A DNA stretch of 64,000 nt from assembly GCF_022539665.2 (NCBI RefSeq), contig NC_081338.1:4091679-4155678 (forward strand), in the 5' to 3' direction. How positions within the stretch are numbered: position 1 is the stretch's first letter; each line of letters starts with the position of its first letter. The notes below the pieces were generated by a model. That model had not been told where the DNA came from, ran no database searches, and saw only the letters and a program-made list of their open reading frames with translations. The stretch is from Daphnia carinata (Eukaryota > Arthropoda > Branchiopoda > Diplostraca > Daphniidae). This document shows, piece after piece, positions 33,518 to 47,105 of the stretch. The translations under genes and the position numbers were made by a program.

Positions 33518-35985
33518 CTATGAAAATTGTCGATTGGGGGAGGGCATGTGATGATAGCAAGTGGCGGAAGTCGGGGCCGATCTCGCCTCTCTCGAACTAG
33601 CGCCGTCTGCCGTGCTGCCACCTGGCGATTTGGCCAGACTGATGTTATCCATGAGGACGCTGAACGAAGACGACAAGAGGGTCGTGCCCACTAGGATGAG
33701 ACAGGCGATGATAACGAGCGAAATTTGCGACCCGACGGCCTGACTCTTGTCGTCGCGATGGTTACCACCTCCCGCTCCTGCTCCTCCTTCGATGGGTGCG
33801 GTCGTTTCCGCGCTCATGCCGGGCAGTAAATTGCCGGCGAATCCGAGCGTCATGAGCAGATTGATGGTCAAGTGGAGACTATCGACGAATCCCAGCTGCG
33901 GCTCGAACAGGACCAGCAGGAGGCTGGCCAGACCGATGAAAACGGCCAAAAGTCCGGCGCAGACCAGCAGAGGCACTTGAGTCGTGTCCGATGAGTTCGA
34001 GCAGCCGATGGCGGCGCTTAAATGCCTGCCGGCTATGATTGCGTCGCTTTTGAAAGGCTGCTGGATCGTTGCCGAAGGCGGGGCCGTCTCCTGCTGGGAA
34101 ACATGGCCGTTGCTGCCGGCTCCTCGGAACGACATGGGCTGCAGGGCCAGCGTGACGTCGCTGTACTGCCGATAGGCTCCGAGCCTCCGCCGGCCTGGTC
34201 GGCCGTTGCCATTGTCTTCGTCCTCTTCTTCGTCGCCCGTCGGTGCGGCAACGTTGTCGTCGCAACAGCAACAACAACAACTGCACGTCATCCGGTTGAT
34301 GACCCTGGCCAGCCGCTCACCCACCACCGACAGGTAGAGTAAAAAGAGCGGAATGCCCAGCAAAGAATAAGCTGTCGTCAAACTGCGGGCCAGCACCGTC
34401 GTCGGCGTATAAAATCCGTACCCTAGAAAACATTTTTTTTTGTTTTTTTTAAAGAACAATCATTTCCCATAAGTTAAGCTGAGATGTTTTTAAAAAGATC
34501 TTGTTAGATCTCGGCCTTAATGACATCGCCAGGTCACCTGGGATGGAGGGCCCCCCCCCCCCTCCATCCCAAATGTTTCTCTTTTATTGGATAGGCTAAA
34601 AACAATGGCGACTTATTGGCTTTTGTGGGGCTGACCGATGATAGCATAAAAACAAAAGGAAGAAAAAAAGGGGGCTAAGTCGGGCTAAATAGCAGTAAGT
34701 CCGTCTTGGACCACTGCTGCGCAGGGAAGAAGGGCCGAACAAACACAAACGAAGGAACAACGAAAAGCTTTTTCTGATATAAACGCAATTGACGTGCGAA
34801 TCGATTGGAGGGGGGGATGTGAATTACGATGCCCTCCCCACCCTGTCGAAGCATTTTTCTTTTTTAAAACGAGAAAAATCGTTTGCCGGATTTATTTAAA
34901 TATGAGATCTATACGTTTTTATTCTTCTCCTTCTCCGGCCAATGGTCTGCGTCCATGTGGCCAGTGCGCAGCGTAAACAAAACCAGTTCCAAAATACAAA
35001 AGGGTCAGCAGAACACACACGAGATATAAATCCACTCTAGTAGATCCGGTATTTCTCATCCTCCCCCTTTTTTTTATTTTTATTTATTTATTTTTTTTTT
35101 TTTTTGGAACTAAAATCCCCAATGGAGATTTTGATACATCGTCGCCAATGCGGGCTCCGATCCATCTCTCGACCACTAGCAATGGGCCATCGATTTCTTA
35201 TTTATTTATTTTTTTCTTGCTTACATCGCCGAAGGATTTGAAAACCCCTGGACGCAAGTTGAATATGAAAATTATAGTTGAGCTATTTTTTTAAATTTAA
35301 AGAAAGGGGGGGACCCTTTTGAATTTATAATTTATTCATCCGGAAGCTAAATAGGAAAAATAAATAGTGTTTTTTTATTTATTTTACCGATGGTGGTGAT
35401 GAGCGTCAGAGCGTAGAGCAGAGACATGGGGAAGGTCCACGTCTGGCGGAACGAGTAGCGCTCTTCCAGCATCATCTGCCGCAGCGTCCGCACGATCTGA
35501 TCCTGGTAGTGGCGCATCTCCACCCGGGCCAAATGGGTCCAGTTGTCTCTGTAGAGGATGTTGAGGTCTTCCGTAATGGACCAGAGACGATCCACCGTGG
35601 CCATTGTTTTCTCTAGGAGGCGGCCGTCAGGGTCGGTGTGGTGGTGATGTCCGGGGCGGACGTGGTCGACCGGCTGCGCTTTGGAATGGTCGGACGACGA
35701 CGAGGCGCCGCTCGTTTCGTGATTGCCGAGCATCATAAACATGACGGCGCCCGTGATCAGGTAGACGAACAATAGGAGCGACACGCCCAGCCCTGACGTC
35801 AGCCACGTGCAGCCGGTTGTCCAGCAACGGGTGCAGCAACTGCATCGCTGTTGCGTCGATCGACCCGATCGCAAGTGTTGAGCGTCGGACGACGAGTCGC
35901 CCGCCACGACGTTCCATTGATTGTGATTGAGCACCGTCGCACCTGTTTGGCCAGCGCTGTTGTCAATCTCGAAATCGGAACTCAT
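33518..35985 (-). CDS. Two-pore-domain K+ channel with an altered second filter, 500 aa
   Basis: Membrane potassium leak channel subunit; two subunits, each with two pore loops, would form one pore. Minus-strand exons 35985-35388 and 34422-33518 join in phase 1, splitting the Gly codon of the first filter TTIGYG. This intron position is shared by many K2P genes. A first membrane span lies at about residues 61-83, a long extracellular cap loop follows with NILYRDNWT, then pore 1, a second span and a CSCCCCCC cluster that could be acylated. The second pore reads TLGFAGN (33829-33851) where the family has TIGFGD, so the third filter Gly is replaced or a residue is inserted. Conduction may be changed. 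Its tandem neighbour is normal. Confidence 0.88.
34423..35387 (-). other. Intron in the first pore of the K2P gene
   Basis: A 965-bp intron with donor GTAAAA and acceptor TTTTCTAG. It holds poly-C and poly-T runs and no other gene. Confidence 0.8.
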
Positions 35986-35989
35986 TTCG

Positions 35990-38598
35990 GCTGCGGCCCA
36001 ATCATCTGCCCAGCATCTTCTAGGGGGGAGGGAAGAGCAGAAAGAAAAAACAATCGATATTTTTATTTCTTATTATTATTTTTTTTTTTCGTACATTGAA
36101 ATTGAACGTTAGAAATGCGCGCTGTTAAATGGAGCTGTCAGTCGCAGACGTTGAATCCGCTTCGTACGTAAACACAAACTTGTCACTTGAACATCGGGCA
36201 AGATGTGCGGTCCTTATTTTTGTTGGTTGTTGTTGTTGTCTGTTACGGCCAACGTTGCGCGCAATCATTGAAATGGAAAGCTCTAGGCTATCTTTAAAGC
36301 GTAAAGTAGCGCACAGATGTAACCCAATTACCTAAAGTGACGCTCGCGCGATTCGTTGTTGTTGAGTAGCCTAGCAGCTATGCGTGTGCAATCTCGACGC
36401 TATGATTTGCAGGGGAAGACGCATTGAGCATTTTGCGGATTGGGAGGAAGAAGAAGAATTGATCCGGAGCAACAGTTCGGCTGCATCGGATACATTCAAA
36501 CGTAACACATAAAAAAGGACGTGATTGAAAGCCGTGCTTTTTTTTTCTTTTTTTTTTCTAAATGATCGTCGATGTTATTGAAGGAGGAGCGGGCATCGTT
36601 TCGTTGCGTAGATAGAACAGTTCCACCATGATAGCGCATCATCGATCAATTTTTCCAAAAATAAAATAAAATAAAATTCTTTGTGGATTGTGCGGATGGC
36701 TGTCATGTCGACTCCGCAAATCGAGCAGGCCGATTTTCATTTTGAATTTTGTATTGAAATTGTTGTTTGATTAAAAATGGCAGCGTTGCCGCAATGCGCG
36801 CGCTGTTCAAAAGAACGGGTTTTCCGAAACATCAACAAATCATTATTCATGTTTTGTTTATGGACGCGTTGCGGACGTACAATGAGGCTCTTGATTTATC
36901 CAAGTCATTAATTCTCTCTTCAATGAAAACAGAAAGAAAAGGCATGTTGAAAAATCAAATTACTATTATTCATTTCTCTCCTTTTTTTTTTCCGGGTCGT
37001 GTGTGTCGTTCATTAGGCGATTTGTCAGCCATGGCATAAAACATCGGCAAATATAATAATAATAAAAAGGCTCTCTGCCCCTGCGGCTATTTTTATCGGC
37101 TTTAGCCGCGATATAGAGGCAGATCGTCCTTGGCCCTTTTTTTTTTCCCTTTTCCCCTTTGATTGATTGTGGAATTATTGCAGTGAGTACATATGCGTCA
37201 CATAAGACTCTAGTATATAGATTAAGGCATATGATGAATAGCGAAAGGGAAGGAACGTATAGAAATCCCCCCCACCCGTCCTATTTTTTTGTTTCTTATT
37301 TTATTACTACGAGTCAGCCGAAAAGGCTATATATCTAAAAAAGAAAAGAAACACTCATATACTAAACTTATATTTTAGTATGTGTTATATATTGGATTGT
37401 GTCCGCTTGTGTCGAGCGTCATGTTGCCCTTTGAAATAAAACTTCTGCTCCTTTTTTTTTTTTTTTTATCCGAACGTGTTTAACGATCCGAACCGTTGAT
37501 GCCTCAATCATTTGCGGCCGTTTTCCTTTTTTTTTTTTTTTTTTTTTATTGTGAATAGCTCTGGACCGGACCTTGAGAATCAGCCGGAAGGAAAGATATA
37601 TGTAACAGACTGGTCGTTCTTTTCTTCCTCCTTTTTTTCCGGGGGAGGGGTCGGCATCATTTTATCCGTATTTTGTTGTGTGTTAGATGCGGACGTCATC
37701 AAATTATTGATATATAGATTTATTCTATCGGAATATATATATAGCAGTAAAAAAAATTAGGGTTTGCATTTGGATCTATTTGCGATGGACAAGAAGAAGA
37801 GCCTTTAAAAAAAAAAAAAAAATGGGTGGTGTTTTGACTAACCACCATTTTTGTTGAACATTGACACACTTCGTTTAACGTTAAGAACGTCGTGAAAACG
37901 AAATGTTTCGAAAAATCGTTTGCCCTTCTGTTAAAAAGCCCGCAACGGACCCCCCCCCCCCCCCCCCCACTCGCAGACCGTAAAAGAGGATCAGCTTATC
38001 TACCCGGAAAAATGCGACGATAGATGGCACGCAAAGTTGCAATTCAATCAGCATATCATCTTTCCCGCAGTATAATAGCGTTCCTTTTTATTAATCGCCA
38101 TCCTTTCACATCTATCCTTAAAATAATTTCCTACCACATTTCACGTTATTTTTTTTTTCTTTTCGATTGCAGCAGTTGCGCAAAGATTTCCTGGGGGCAT
38201 AAAGCCGTGCATGTTCAAAAAAAAAAAAAAAAAAATTTAAAAATTTGTAACTGCCAAAAGACCTAAAGAAAAAAAAAGGGACGGAAGCAGCTGTTTGCCA
38301 AGCGAAGAGAAAAAAAAATATATAACGTAAACTATAAAGAGAAAAATATATATAGACTGTACCAATGTAGAATCAAAGTGAAATAAATCAATAATCAACA
38401 GCAGTGTGTGGGGGGGGGAATAACAAGTGCTCAGGAAGTGGAAGAAAACTTTTTTTTTTTACGAACCATTTCATTTAATAGTTGGGCGCGCAACCATCTT
38501 CAAATAACGTCAACAACAGCAGAAAAACATTTTTTTTTATTTATTTATTTCTGCCTCGCATCCGTCACCGGTTGACAAAACCGGGGGAAGTTCTCTCT

Positions 38599-38633
<35 letters not shown>

Positions 38634-39432
38634 CTTCTCCCAGGCGTGCTGCGTACGTGCAAACGCTGGAAAGCAAAACTATAGAGGAAATGTATCGGAA
38701 ACTGAACGCAATAACGGAACTAGGCAATATATATATAGATATATTTTGTTCCTTGTAGGACTACTAGTTGTCTAGAACGAATTTTTTTTTTTTCTTTTTT
38801 TATATATGAAAGGGCAAAAGAGAGTCGAAAAGGAATCATAAATGGCCACAGCGTGGCGCTAGGATACGCCATTCATTTTCTCCGATGCGTTTTGCTCTCT
38901 CTCGTTTCGTTAATGAATCGACGTTAATTTTGAATTTTGCAAAGTCGAGTGGGGATCCGTTTCTTGTTGTATCTAAGACGCTAAATCGTTATTTTTAAAT
39001 GCATACGATGCTTTTACAATTCGGTAGACAAGGCCCTAAATCCGAGCTGTTCCTCTCGTATAGCGTAGGGCCATTCTCAATCGTCTTTTGTTCTTGTTAT
39101 TCCGATTGTTGTTGAAGCCTATACAGAACAGTTGCCCATTGTCCAAATGAAGACTCTTCGCAATCCCCGCGCACGCAGCTCGAAAAAAAAACAAAAAACA
39201 AAAAACTAAATCGATAAGTACGTTACGTAGGCCTTACGGCCACGTTTTTAAAAATAATGTAAACAAAAAAAGAGGAAGCCCATTTTGATATCGTTAAATT
39301 GAGCTATCGAAAAGCATAAAAACAAAAAAGTTCTTCATGTCAATCCATCACGCTGGTGGTTGTTGGCCAAAACTCGCAAACGAAAATCGAATGTCGGAGT
39401 TGAAAGAAAAACGTGGGTTTTTGCTAGACGCG

Positions 39433-39468
<36 letters not shown>

Positions 39469-41438
39469 AGGTTTAATAACAAAACAGAAAAAAGAATGAA
39501 GAACAAGTCGGATGTGTTGAATTGTCTTTTGATTTTTGTTCAGTTTCTAAAGAAAAACCTTCATATTTGTTTGTTTTTTTTTTTTTGTTTGGCGCAAAAG
39601 ATAATAAGCTCCCGTCAGCAGTTTTTCTTGAACTCTTTTGTGCGCTTGTTAAAATTCTTTATATTAAAAGAATTTTCTTTTTTTTTTTCTCGAATCAAAA
39701 AAGGGGGTTTCGTGAAATGCGGGACGTTTTTTTTCTTGAACTCTCTCTCTCTCTCTCAAATCTCGTGAAAATCCTTTTAGTCTTAAACATCAACAGCTAT
39801 GAGATAAAGGGTGTAGGAGGAAGTCCCGCGGGGTCCCTTCTCCCCACTATCGGCAACAACAACAACAACAACACAAATATTGCGACGGTTATTTATACGG
39901 GCGGTTTGGCAGTCACGCGTTCGCAAAGCTTATAGCCCATAGACTTCTATGCACTTCCCTCCCTCCCCATCCTGTCACCATCATCAATCCTCTTCGCGTC
40001 TAGTGGTTTTTTAACACACCCACAGGAAGAAAATGGCATAGTTTTATGTAGTCAATCGATTACGCATTTTGAAGTCTTCTTTCATTAGTTATCCATCGTC
40101 TTGCGCGTTTTGTTTTATTTTTAATGCCCAGCCTTTGTTGATTTCATTAAGATATCATCATTCCCAACTTCCAAGTATTGTTTTTAATATTTCTATTGAT
40201 CCCCCAACGTCCGACAACATCGCGGAGCTATTCTGCGTTGGCCTGATTGGATTTATTACACACGTCCGTGTGTGTGTGTGTGTGTTTGGCCTATTATAGT
40301 TTAGTCTTTCTGTTAGTCTCATCATTAGAAATAAGGCCGGAGCTGTTCAACTTTAATGTTTCTCTGCATCTCTTCATTTCCATTTGATTTGAACTTTGGA
40401 AAGAAAGAACAAAATCAAAGACGATTTGAATTATTGATTGGGTACGTTGACATAAAATCCTGTAGATGTGTATCAATTGAAAGGGAAAAAAAAAAGGAAC
40501 GGATGCAAGAGGATTTTCCTTTTACTCGCTATTTTATTTTATTTTTTTCTACATGTCCAAAAGCTTCTTTTCTCACGAAAAGTGCAAGACATGTAAGCTG
40601 CGTGAATTCAATGCATTGACAGAGTGTGTACATCGATTGCGGCCGTACATGGCTAGAGAGCTTAAGTATGACCGAAACATAGAAAAATAAGGAAGCGTTT
40701 CTCTTTCGATATGTATAGAAATACAATCTGCACGCAGTAAAAATAAAAAAAAAAAAGGACATTTTCCATGAGCTATTCAATGTCTAGTCGGATAACATTC
40801 ACTGGAAGGGCTTTCTTTTTTTTTTTTTTTGGTTTAATTTAATTTTTTTTTTAAAAATGTATTTTCATTTGATTGAAATGTTTACCTCTACGAAAGGATG
40901 ACGTGATGATTTCTTCTTTTTCGCATTCACGACACTTGAGGTTAAAAGTATTACATCCAATGAAGGAAATCGGTTAGGAATTAGCTCATCAGTAAAACAA
41001 ATGAATCCCAATCAGCACAATATTCTTTTTTTTTGTTGCTATTTTTCACTGTTTTCTTTTCACAATAAAATGAATGAATTTTTTTTTTTTTTCACTAGGG
41101 TTTTGAAACGGAAGTTATATGAAACAACACGGATATTTAAAAAAAAAAAAAAAGGAAGGAAGAAGAACGGATGTCGAGTTTGGTTGGCGATCCGGTCGCA
41201 ACTGGAGCCCCTCAATGTTTTAACTTTGCACCTAATACCGGCGGAGGGAAAATGATCGCGCGTTTGCGCCGTTTGCCTTCTCAGTGATAATCCAAAAGGA
41301 AATCGTTGTCAGGTACACAATAAAAAAATAAAATGTTCATTATTTGTTTAATTCACATTTTTTTGATTGGTGTAATTTCGACACATTTTATTTTTTTCAC
41401 AGAATGATGGAACATTAAAAAACAAACAAAAACACAAT

Positions 41439-41469
<31 letters not shown>

Positions 41470-41530
41470 ATGACACCAAAACTGGGGTAAAGAGGATAAA
41501 AATTAAATTTAAAAAAAAATGAATGAATCA
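35990..41530. other. Long spacer between the two K2P genes
   Basis: No coding exon is supported in about 5.5 kb. Upstream non-coding exons of the minus-strand channel gene may lie near 36000-36500. Simple repeats include a CA run at 39436-39465, a C run at 37951-37968 and long T runs. One TAGATGGC motif is at 38021. Confidence 0.45.
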
Positions 41531-41542
41531 ATTGTTTTTATG

Positions 41543-44500
41543 TTATTCTTCGCCAGCTTTGATGCAGCCGAGTAGCTGGCCGAATTTGCGCACTTTGGCG
41601 ATGACTTCCTCCTGCATCAGATTGAAGCACATGGCGATCAAGGCCATGCCGATGATGAGGTACATGGAGCAGAAGATGAGCGACAACTCGACGCCCGATG
41701 AGCTGTTGATCTTTTCGCCCGGCACCAGGTCGCCGAACCCGGTCGTGCTCAAACTGATGAAACAGAAATAGGAGCCGTCCAGGTAATCCCAGTCCGTCTC
41801 CCATTGCTGGAACAGGACGGCTCCGCCCACAACATAAGTGACCATCACCGTCAGAGAAATCGTGATCGGCACCGTGGCCGTCGTGTAGTCCGGCTGGGCC
41901 GCTTGCTGCTGGGCTGGATGGACGGAGACGACGTGATGGATGGCGTCGTAAGGCGCGCCCGGTTGCAATTCGAGGTCGTACTCAGCGCCACCTATTCGCC
42001 GCTGATGGATAGACGCCATGTGATCGTATTGCTGTTGTTGCTGGATTAAATCTTGCCGGCCGGGTCCCGATCGTTGGCTAATCCTCCGCCTGGCTCCGCG
42101 CTGCGCGCCGTGATGGCTGACGGGCCGGCTAAAGCAGCTGCATTTGCACAATTTGACGTAACCCCATCGGAAGCAGGTGGCCAGGAAGTCGCCCATGTTG
42201 GAGACGTAGAGGAGGAAGAGCGGCATGCCCACCATGGCGTAGACGATCGTCACCATCTTGCCCATCACGGTCCGCGGCGCGATGTTCCCGTACCCTAACA
42301 ATGTTTAAAAATAAATGAATTGATTTCATTTTTATAATCCCTGTTCTTTTTTTTTTTTTTTTTTTCATATTAGCTAAATCGGCATATGATTTTCGCAAGG
42401 GAATTTATTTCTGCCCAGCCGATAGGCAATCGGAACTGCGTGTCCGGGCACATACACAGTTTGTATATGTGCCATGTTTTAAACATGGCGTGTGTACATT
42501 GAAAAAAAAAAAAAAAAAAAAATGTTAACGTCACCGCAAAAAAAAAAAATCCTGCCGACACGCCAGAACACTCCGTTCCAGTTTCCCTTTTTTTTTTTCC
42601 CTTTCTCAACGTCAAGAGAGTGAGAAAAATCGTGTGCACTGAATTTCGCTCTGCTGGACGATAAATTGATTGTCACCCGGAGAACCCGGGGTGTCTCAAC
42701 CCCGGCACACTTGCACAGTTTTCTGATTGCCAACCAACACACCCCACCAAGTCTCAGCTGTCCTTCGCCCTCCCTTTTCTTTTTCTTTGTTAAAAAGTCA
42801 GCCCAGGACGTTTGTGCGTGACGTGTGAGTGTAACACTTACTGATTTCTTTTTTTTTTTCATCTAAAGAAATTTTTCCTTTTTTAAAGGGAGAAACGAGC
42901 CAAGGAATACAAGGAAGGAGAGAACTAGGAACATCTAGAACTCGTGGCTGATTGGACAGAGCTTTCACGGCACAGGTCAGCAAGACTATAGTGTAAATAT
43001 CATATCCAACTTGTGACGTTGATTTTTTTTTTTTTTTTTTGGTTTGTGTATTTATTTTTCTAAAAAAAGAAACCGCATTAGAGATAATGCGTTTCTGTCG
43101 GCTTGTTGTTATAGATCCAACAAGGCGTTAGGGAAAAATCGATGGCTTGTGTTATTTTCAAAAAGGGCCCGCTGGCTCTTTGAAATTTGCGGATGTGCGT
43201 TCGATAATGATAACAAGCGATTGATTCGTGTGGTCGTCAAAGATCAATTGAATCGCTATGTGCTGGACGGTCAAAGTCGATTGTGGACATCGAACCCCTT
43301 TCGAAAAAGCGGGAAAAATGTTGACGTTTCATATTTTATTATTATTATTTTTTTTTTTTTATCTCCATTGTTGCACGTTCGTGTCACAAGCCGCTAGAGA
43401 GAACGAACGGTTACGTATTCCACAAGTTTTAGAAACGTCGAGATGAGCGTGACCCCCCACAGAGGATCAAGGATCCATCCGTATCGCGCCCTCTTGTGTC
43501 TACGTCAAAATAAGAAGAAAAGAAAAGGTGGCAAAGGAATTTCTCCGGGGAAATCCTATCTGCTGTCGAATAGGATTTTTCATTTGAAAAAGAAAGAGGA
43601 AAGGAGTCGGGAGGCTTTCATCCTTAGTTGGGAGGCTAGTGTGAGGTCGTATCGTGTGTCTATCAGATGAGTCATAGGTCTCGAAAAGCAAACTGAAAAT
43701 ATCACATTCGTCATCACGAGAAAAGCCTTTTGTGTGATGCTCTTGCGCCGCGACGCGATCTTTTCTAGCCAACATTTTTTTCCGATGCACAACTCGCCTC
43801 TCTTTCTTTTTCTGATCGAAAAGTTCAGCTATTTCGATGACTTTGCCAAATGTTTCCGCTGCCAATCGACCCGTGAAATTTCGACTTCTATTAATAAAAA
43901 AATAAGCAGACGCTAGTTATACAAGGGAAGATGGCGATACAAGTGTCAGAGAGACGCACCGTGCAATTCGATCCTTGACGAACTTTAAAAACAAATTGAA
44001 ACTTCCTGGTAGAACAAAGTTCGTCCATTTTGCCACGCCTAGGACGTGAAAAACACTTGTACAGTCTGACTTGTTTTTTTTTTGCGCTTATTTTCACGGC
44101 CCCCGATCTTTCGCTTGTTATCCAATTAAATATTGATTGAGATCTATTGACATTCAAAGCTGCCGTTGTTCTTTTCTGTTTGACAAACGCATTGGACGGG
44201 CTTCTGTCAGCCAACTGGATCGAGCCTCATAATAGCCAAAAAAAAATTTTTTTGTTGTATATTTTCCAGTTCCTGTGCCTTCATAGACTCTGAAATGTTT
44301 TTGATGAATCGAAAAAAAAAACAAACAAAAAAACTCGTCTTTGATATTTAAATGAAAGAAAAAAGGGTTTCGTGTAGCGCACGTGTTTAAAACAAACGAC
44401 TTAGCTGACCTCTATCTCTCCGACTAATGTATAGGAAGGAAATCGGCATAACACGAATGTTGTTTTCATCGATTATCACCTAATGGAAACCTTAGGTGAC

Positions 44501-44617
44501 AACGGCCATGTTACAAAAAAAAAAAAAGAAAGGTGTTCCAGTAAAGACCCCCCATGGCTGAAGCCTTAAAACCGAACTTGAAAAGCTGTTTGATATATCG
44601 TGTTGTAAACGAGTTTG

Positions 44618-44649
<32 letters not shown>

Positions 44650-45236
44650 TAAAAAAATTTACCGATAGTGGTGATGACGGTGAGACAGTAGAGGAAAGAA
44701 GCGGAAAAGGACCAAGCGCCCGTTGTTCCAGCGTCTGCTTCTCCATGATGTGTTGCCCCGTTCTGTTGAGATCGCGTTTGATTGACGTAATTTTTCCCGT
44801 CGTATCCCTCCATGACGAACTGGACGATCTTCTGCTGGAAGAGTTGCACCTGGATCGAGACGGACTCGTTCCACTCGCTGGGGTAGAGCACGTTCAACTC
44901 GTGCGTAATGTTCCACAAATTGCGGATCGTCGCCTCGCGCACCTTGACCACATCCTCGTAGCGCCTCTTCTGGTCCTCCGACTCGATGGCCATAAAGGCG
45001 AACGCGCCCATGATGATGTAGCCGACGACCAGGCCGCAAATGCCGACGTGGCCGAACAGGAAAGCGATGAGTTTACGGGCGAATTCCTTCAACTTATAAA
45101 ACCACGAATCGGGATCGGGACCGGCAGGTGGCAGGTAGCCTCTCCTCAAACGCGGGTCCCGGTGATGATGGATCACGTGATGGTCCCTGTCTCTCACAGA
45201 CATCGATCTATGATGATGGCCTCTATTTTCCGACAT
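41543..45236 (-). CDS. Two-pore-domain K+ channel, canonical, 441 aa
   Basis: Potassium leak channel subunit of the plasma membrane. Minus-strand exons 45236-44663 and 42294-41543 join in phase 1 inside the first filter TTIGYGN. The N-terminus is His and Arg rich. Membrane spans are expected at about residues 48-70, just after pore 1 ([19 protein letters not shown]), before pore 2 ([17 protein letters not shown]) and at [18 protein letters not shown]. The second filter is [10 protein letters not shown], as expected. A CKCSCF cluster follows the second span and a long Gln- and His-rich cytoplasmic loop lies between the pores. It shares intron position and layout with the gene at 33518, so the pair looks like a tandem duplicate. 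Confidence 0.92.
42295..44662 (-). other. Intron of the canonical K2P gene
   Basis: A 2.4-kb intron (donor GTAAATTT, acceptor ATTGTTAG) with many homopolymers. I see no nested gene. Confidence 0.75.
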
Positions 45237-45239
45237 GTC

Positions 45240-47064
45240 TCACTTGTTTTGTTGTTTTTTAAAATCCCGAAATTTCCCTCCCGGCCGCACTTTTCTCTCA
45301 CACCAGCACTGAGGGGGCCTCTTATTTGCTAAATAGAGCCATCATCCAATAAGGCACGGCGGCGATGTAAGCCACAAACACATTTTCGTGGAAATCGGCA
45401 GCGGATGTTTATGGGACGTGAGTTTTTTTTTTGGCGATCCTTTTGTTCCGTTCGTTCGCCAAATCGGAACGCGGTTCAAATTCTTTTTGCACCGACGCTG
45501 CCGAGCTCATGATATTCTCTTGTTTTTAGTATATATATATTTTTTTTTTTTCAAAAAGAGTTTGATTTGAATTATTCCTTTTGTTCGCTTCGTCGTTTCC
45601 CGTTGTCATTGGCGCTCGTTTGACAGTTTTTATTCAAAAGGCGTTGCAATTTGCGTTCAATTTTTTTTTGGTTTGCGCCCGTCACGAAATAGGTCGACAG
45701 ATGAATCTAGAGAGATAAAAAAGAAGAAGAAAAATAAATGTTTTTAATTTATTGTGTTTATAGTAGCGCCCTACATTCACAAAGATAGCAGCCAATAGAA
45801 TTCGAGTTCCACATTTTTTTTTTTTCTTTTTTATCAAGAACTTTCTTCCTTACGAATGAAACGCCAGCGTTTGACTGATGATTCAAAAATCAAAATGTAT
45901 CCCCCCCCCCGTTTTTTTTTTTTTTTATCTTTGATTTATTTGATGGATTCGCTGGTTCAGACGAGGAACGTCCGCATCGTCCGCCTTGTCCTCGTTTTTT
46001 TTATTTTCTTCTCTCTTTCTCTTTCAAATACAAAAACAGCAAAGCGCCACAATGGAATGTTGCGCTTAATACGCGGTTTACGTCTAGCAGAACAAAAGAA
46101 AAAAGAAAAAAAAAGGACAATAACAGAAGAAGAATAGACTTCCCCCACCATTTTTTTCTTTCTTTCCTTTTCGTAATCTATGTGTGACTGTGTTTTTCTC
46201 TCGTTCAAAAAATGTATTTTTTTTTTTTTTTCTTTCTTTCTTTCTTTTCAAACAGATTCGTATTATTAGAACGCCCCGTCGCGACGGCCGGCGGGATCGA
46301 TGCAGTCCGACGGACGAAAAAGCCTATAGAAGTCCGGTTGAAAACAAGACAGTGTACGACTCCAATTTCAAGCGTGTGTGTGCGCCATCCCATCGTTGAC
46401 TTGCTCATTACCACCGACATGTGCGGACATTAATCGTCGACTATCGCAGTCATCCACGCAGCTCGCAAATGAAACTAAGCCCCCGCTCTCGAAAGGTATG
46501 ATATTTCATAATGACAATCGAAAACGTAAACTTTGGGGAACGACCTCGTTGGATTTAGGGTTGTTTTTTTTTTTTTTTTTTTTTATGCTTTCGCCTATTC
46601 AATTTAATGTCTATACGCGTAGACAACCAGGGTGCGGCTGCCGGACAAAAAAAAAAGTTTGTTTTCATTTTCTTGTTTGAAAAAAGCACAAACTTTTATG
46701 GCTTGCGTAACAGTGTGTATAGATGTAAGTTTGGGCAAAACGGACAGTTGGTGGATGAGAGTTTTATATCTCTCATCTTTTATTCAAGACAGAGGAAAGC
46801 GAACGGGAGGGGGAAATGTGCTTGGGCCAGCAAAACGTGAAATATCGAAGACATTTTCGTCAATCATTCGTAATGCGCATACTGGGATGGCCGTATACAT
46901 TTCCCCGTGTAGCTTAAATATTGCACTAGGGCGCATTGCGATGTGAAAAAAGATGAAAGACTGGAACTAAAAAAGACTTTTGCGAAGACGGAGACAGACA
47001 GGAGGGAAATTTCTGTTGTTGTCTTGGCAACGAGCCAAACAAAACTGTTCAAATGTTTTTTGCT

Positions 47065-47105
<41 letters not shown>

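Noticed and set aside
33829-33851. K2P gene at 33518 as a pseudogene because of the odd filter
   Set aside because: Both exons are open, phases agree, spans and first pore are intact, so decay is not supported.
39436-39466. Regulatory element at the CA run
   Set aside because: A plain dinucleotide microsatellite; no other signal near it.
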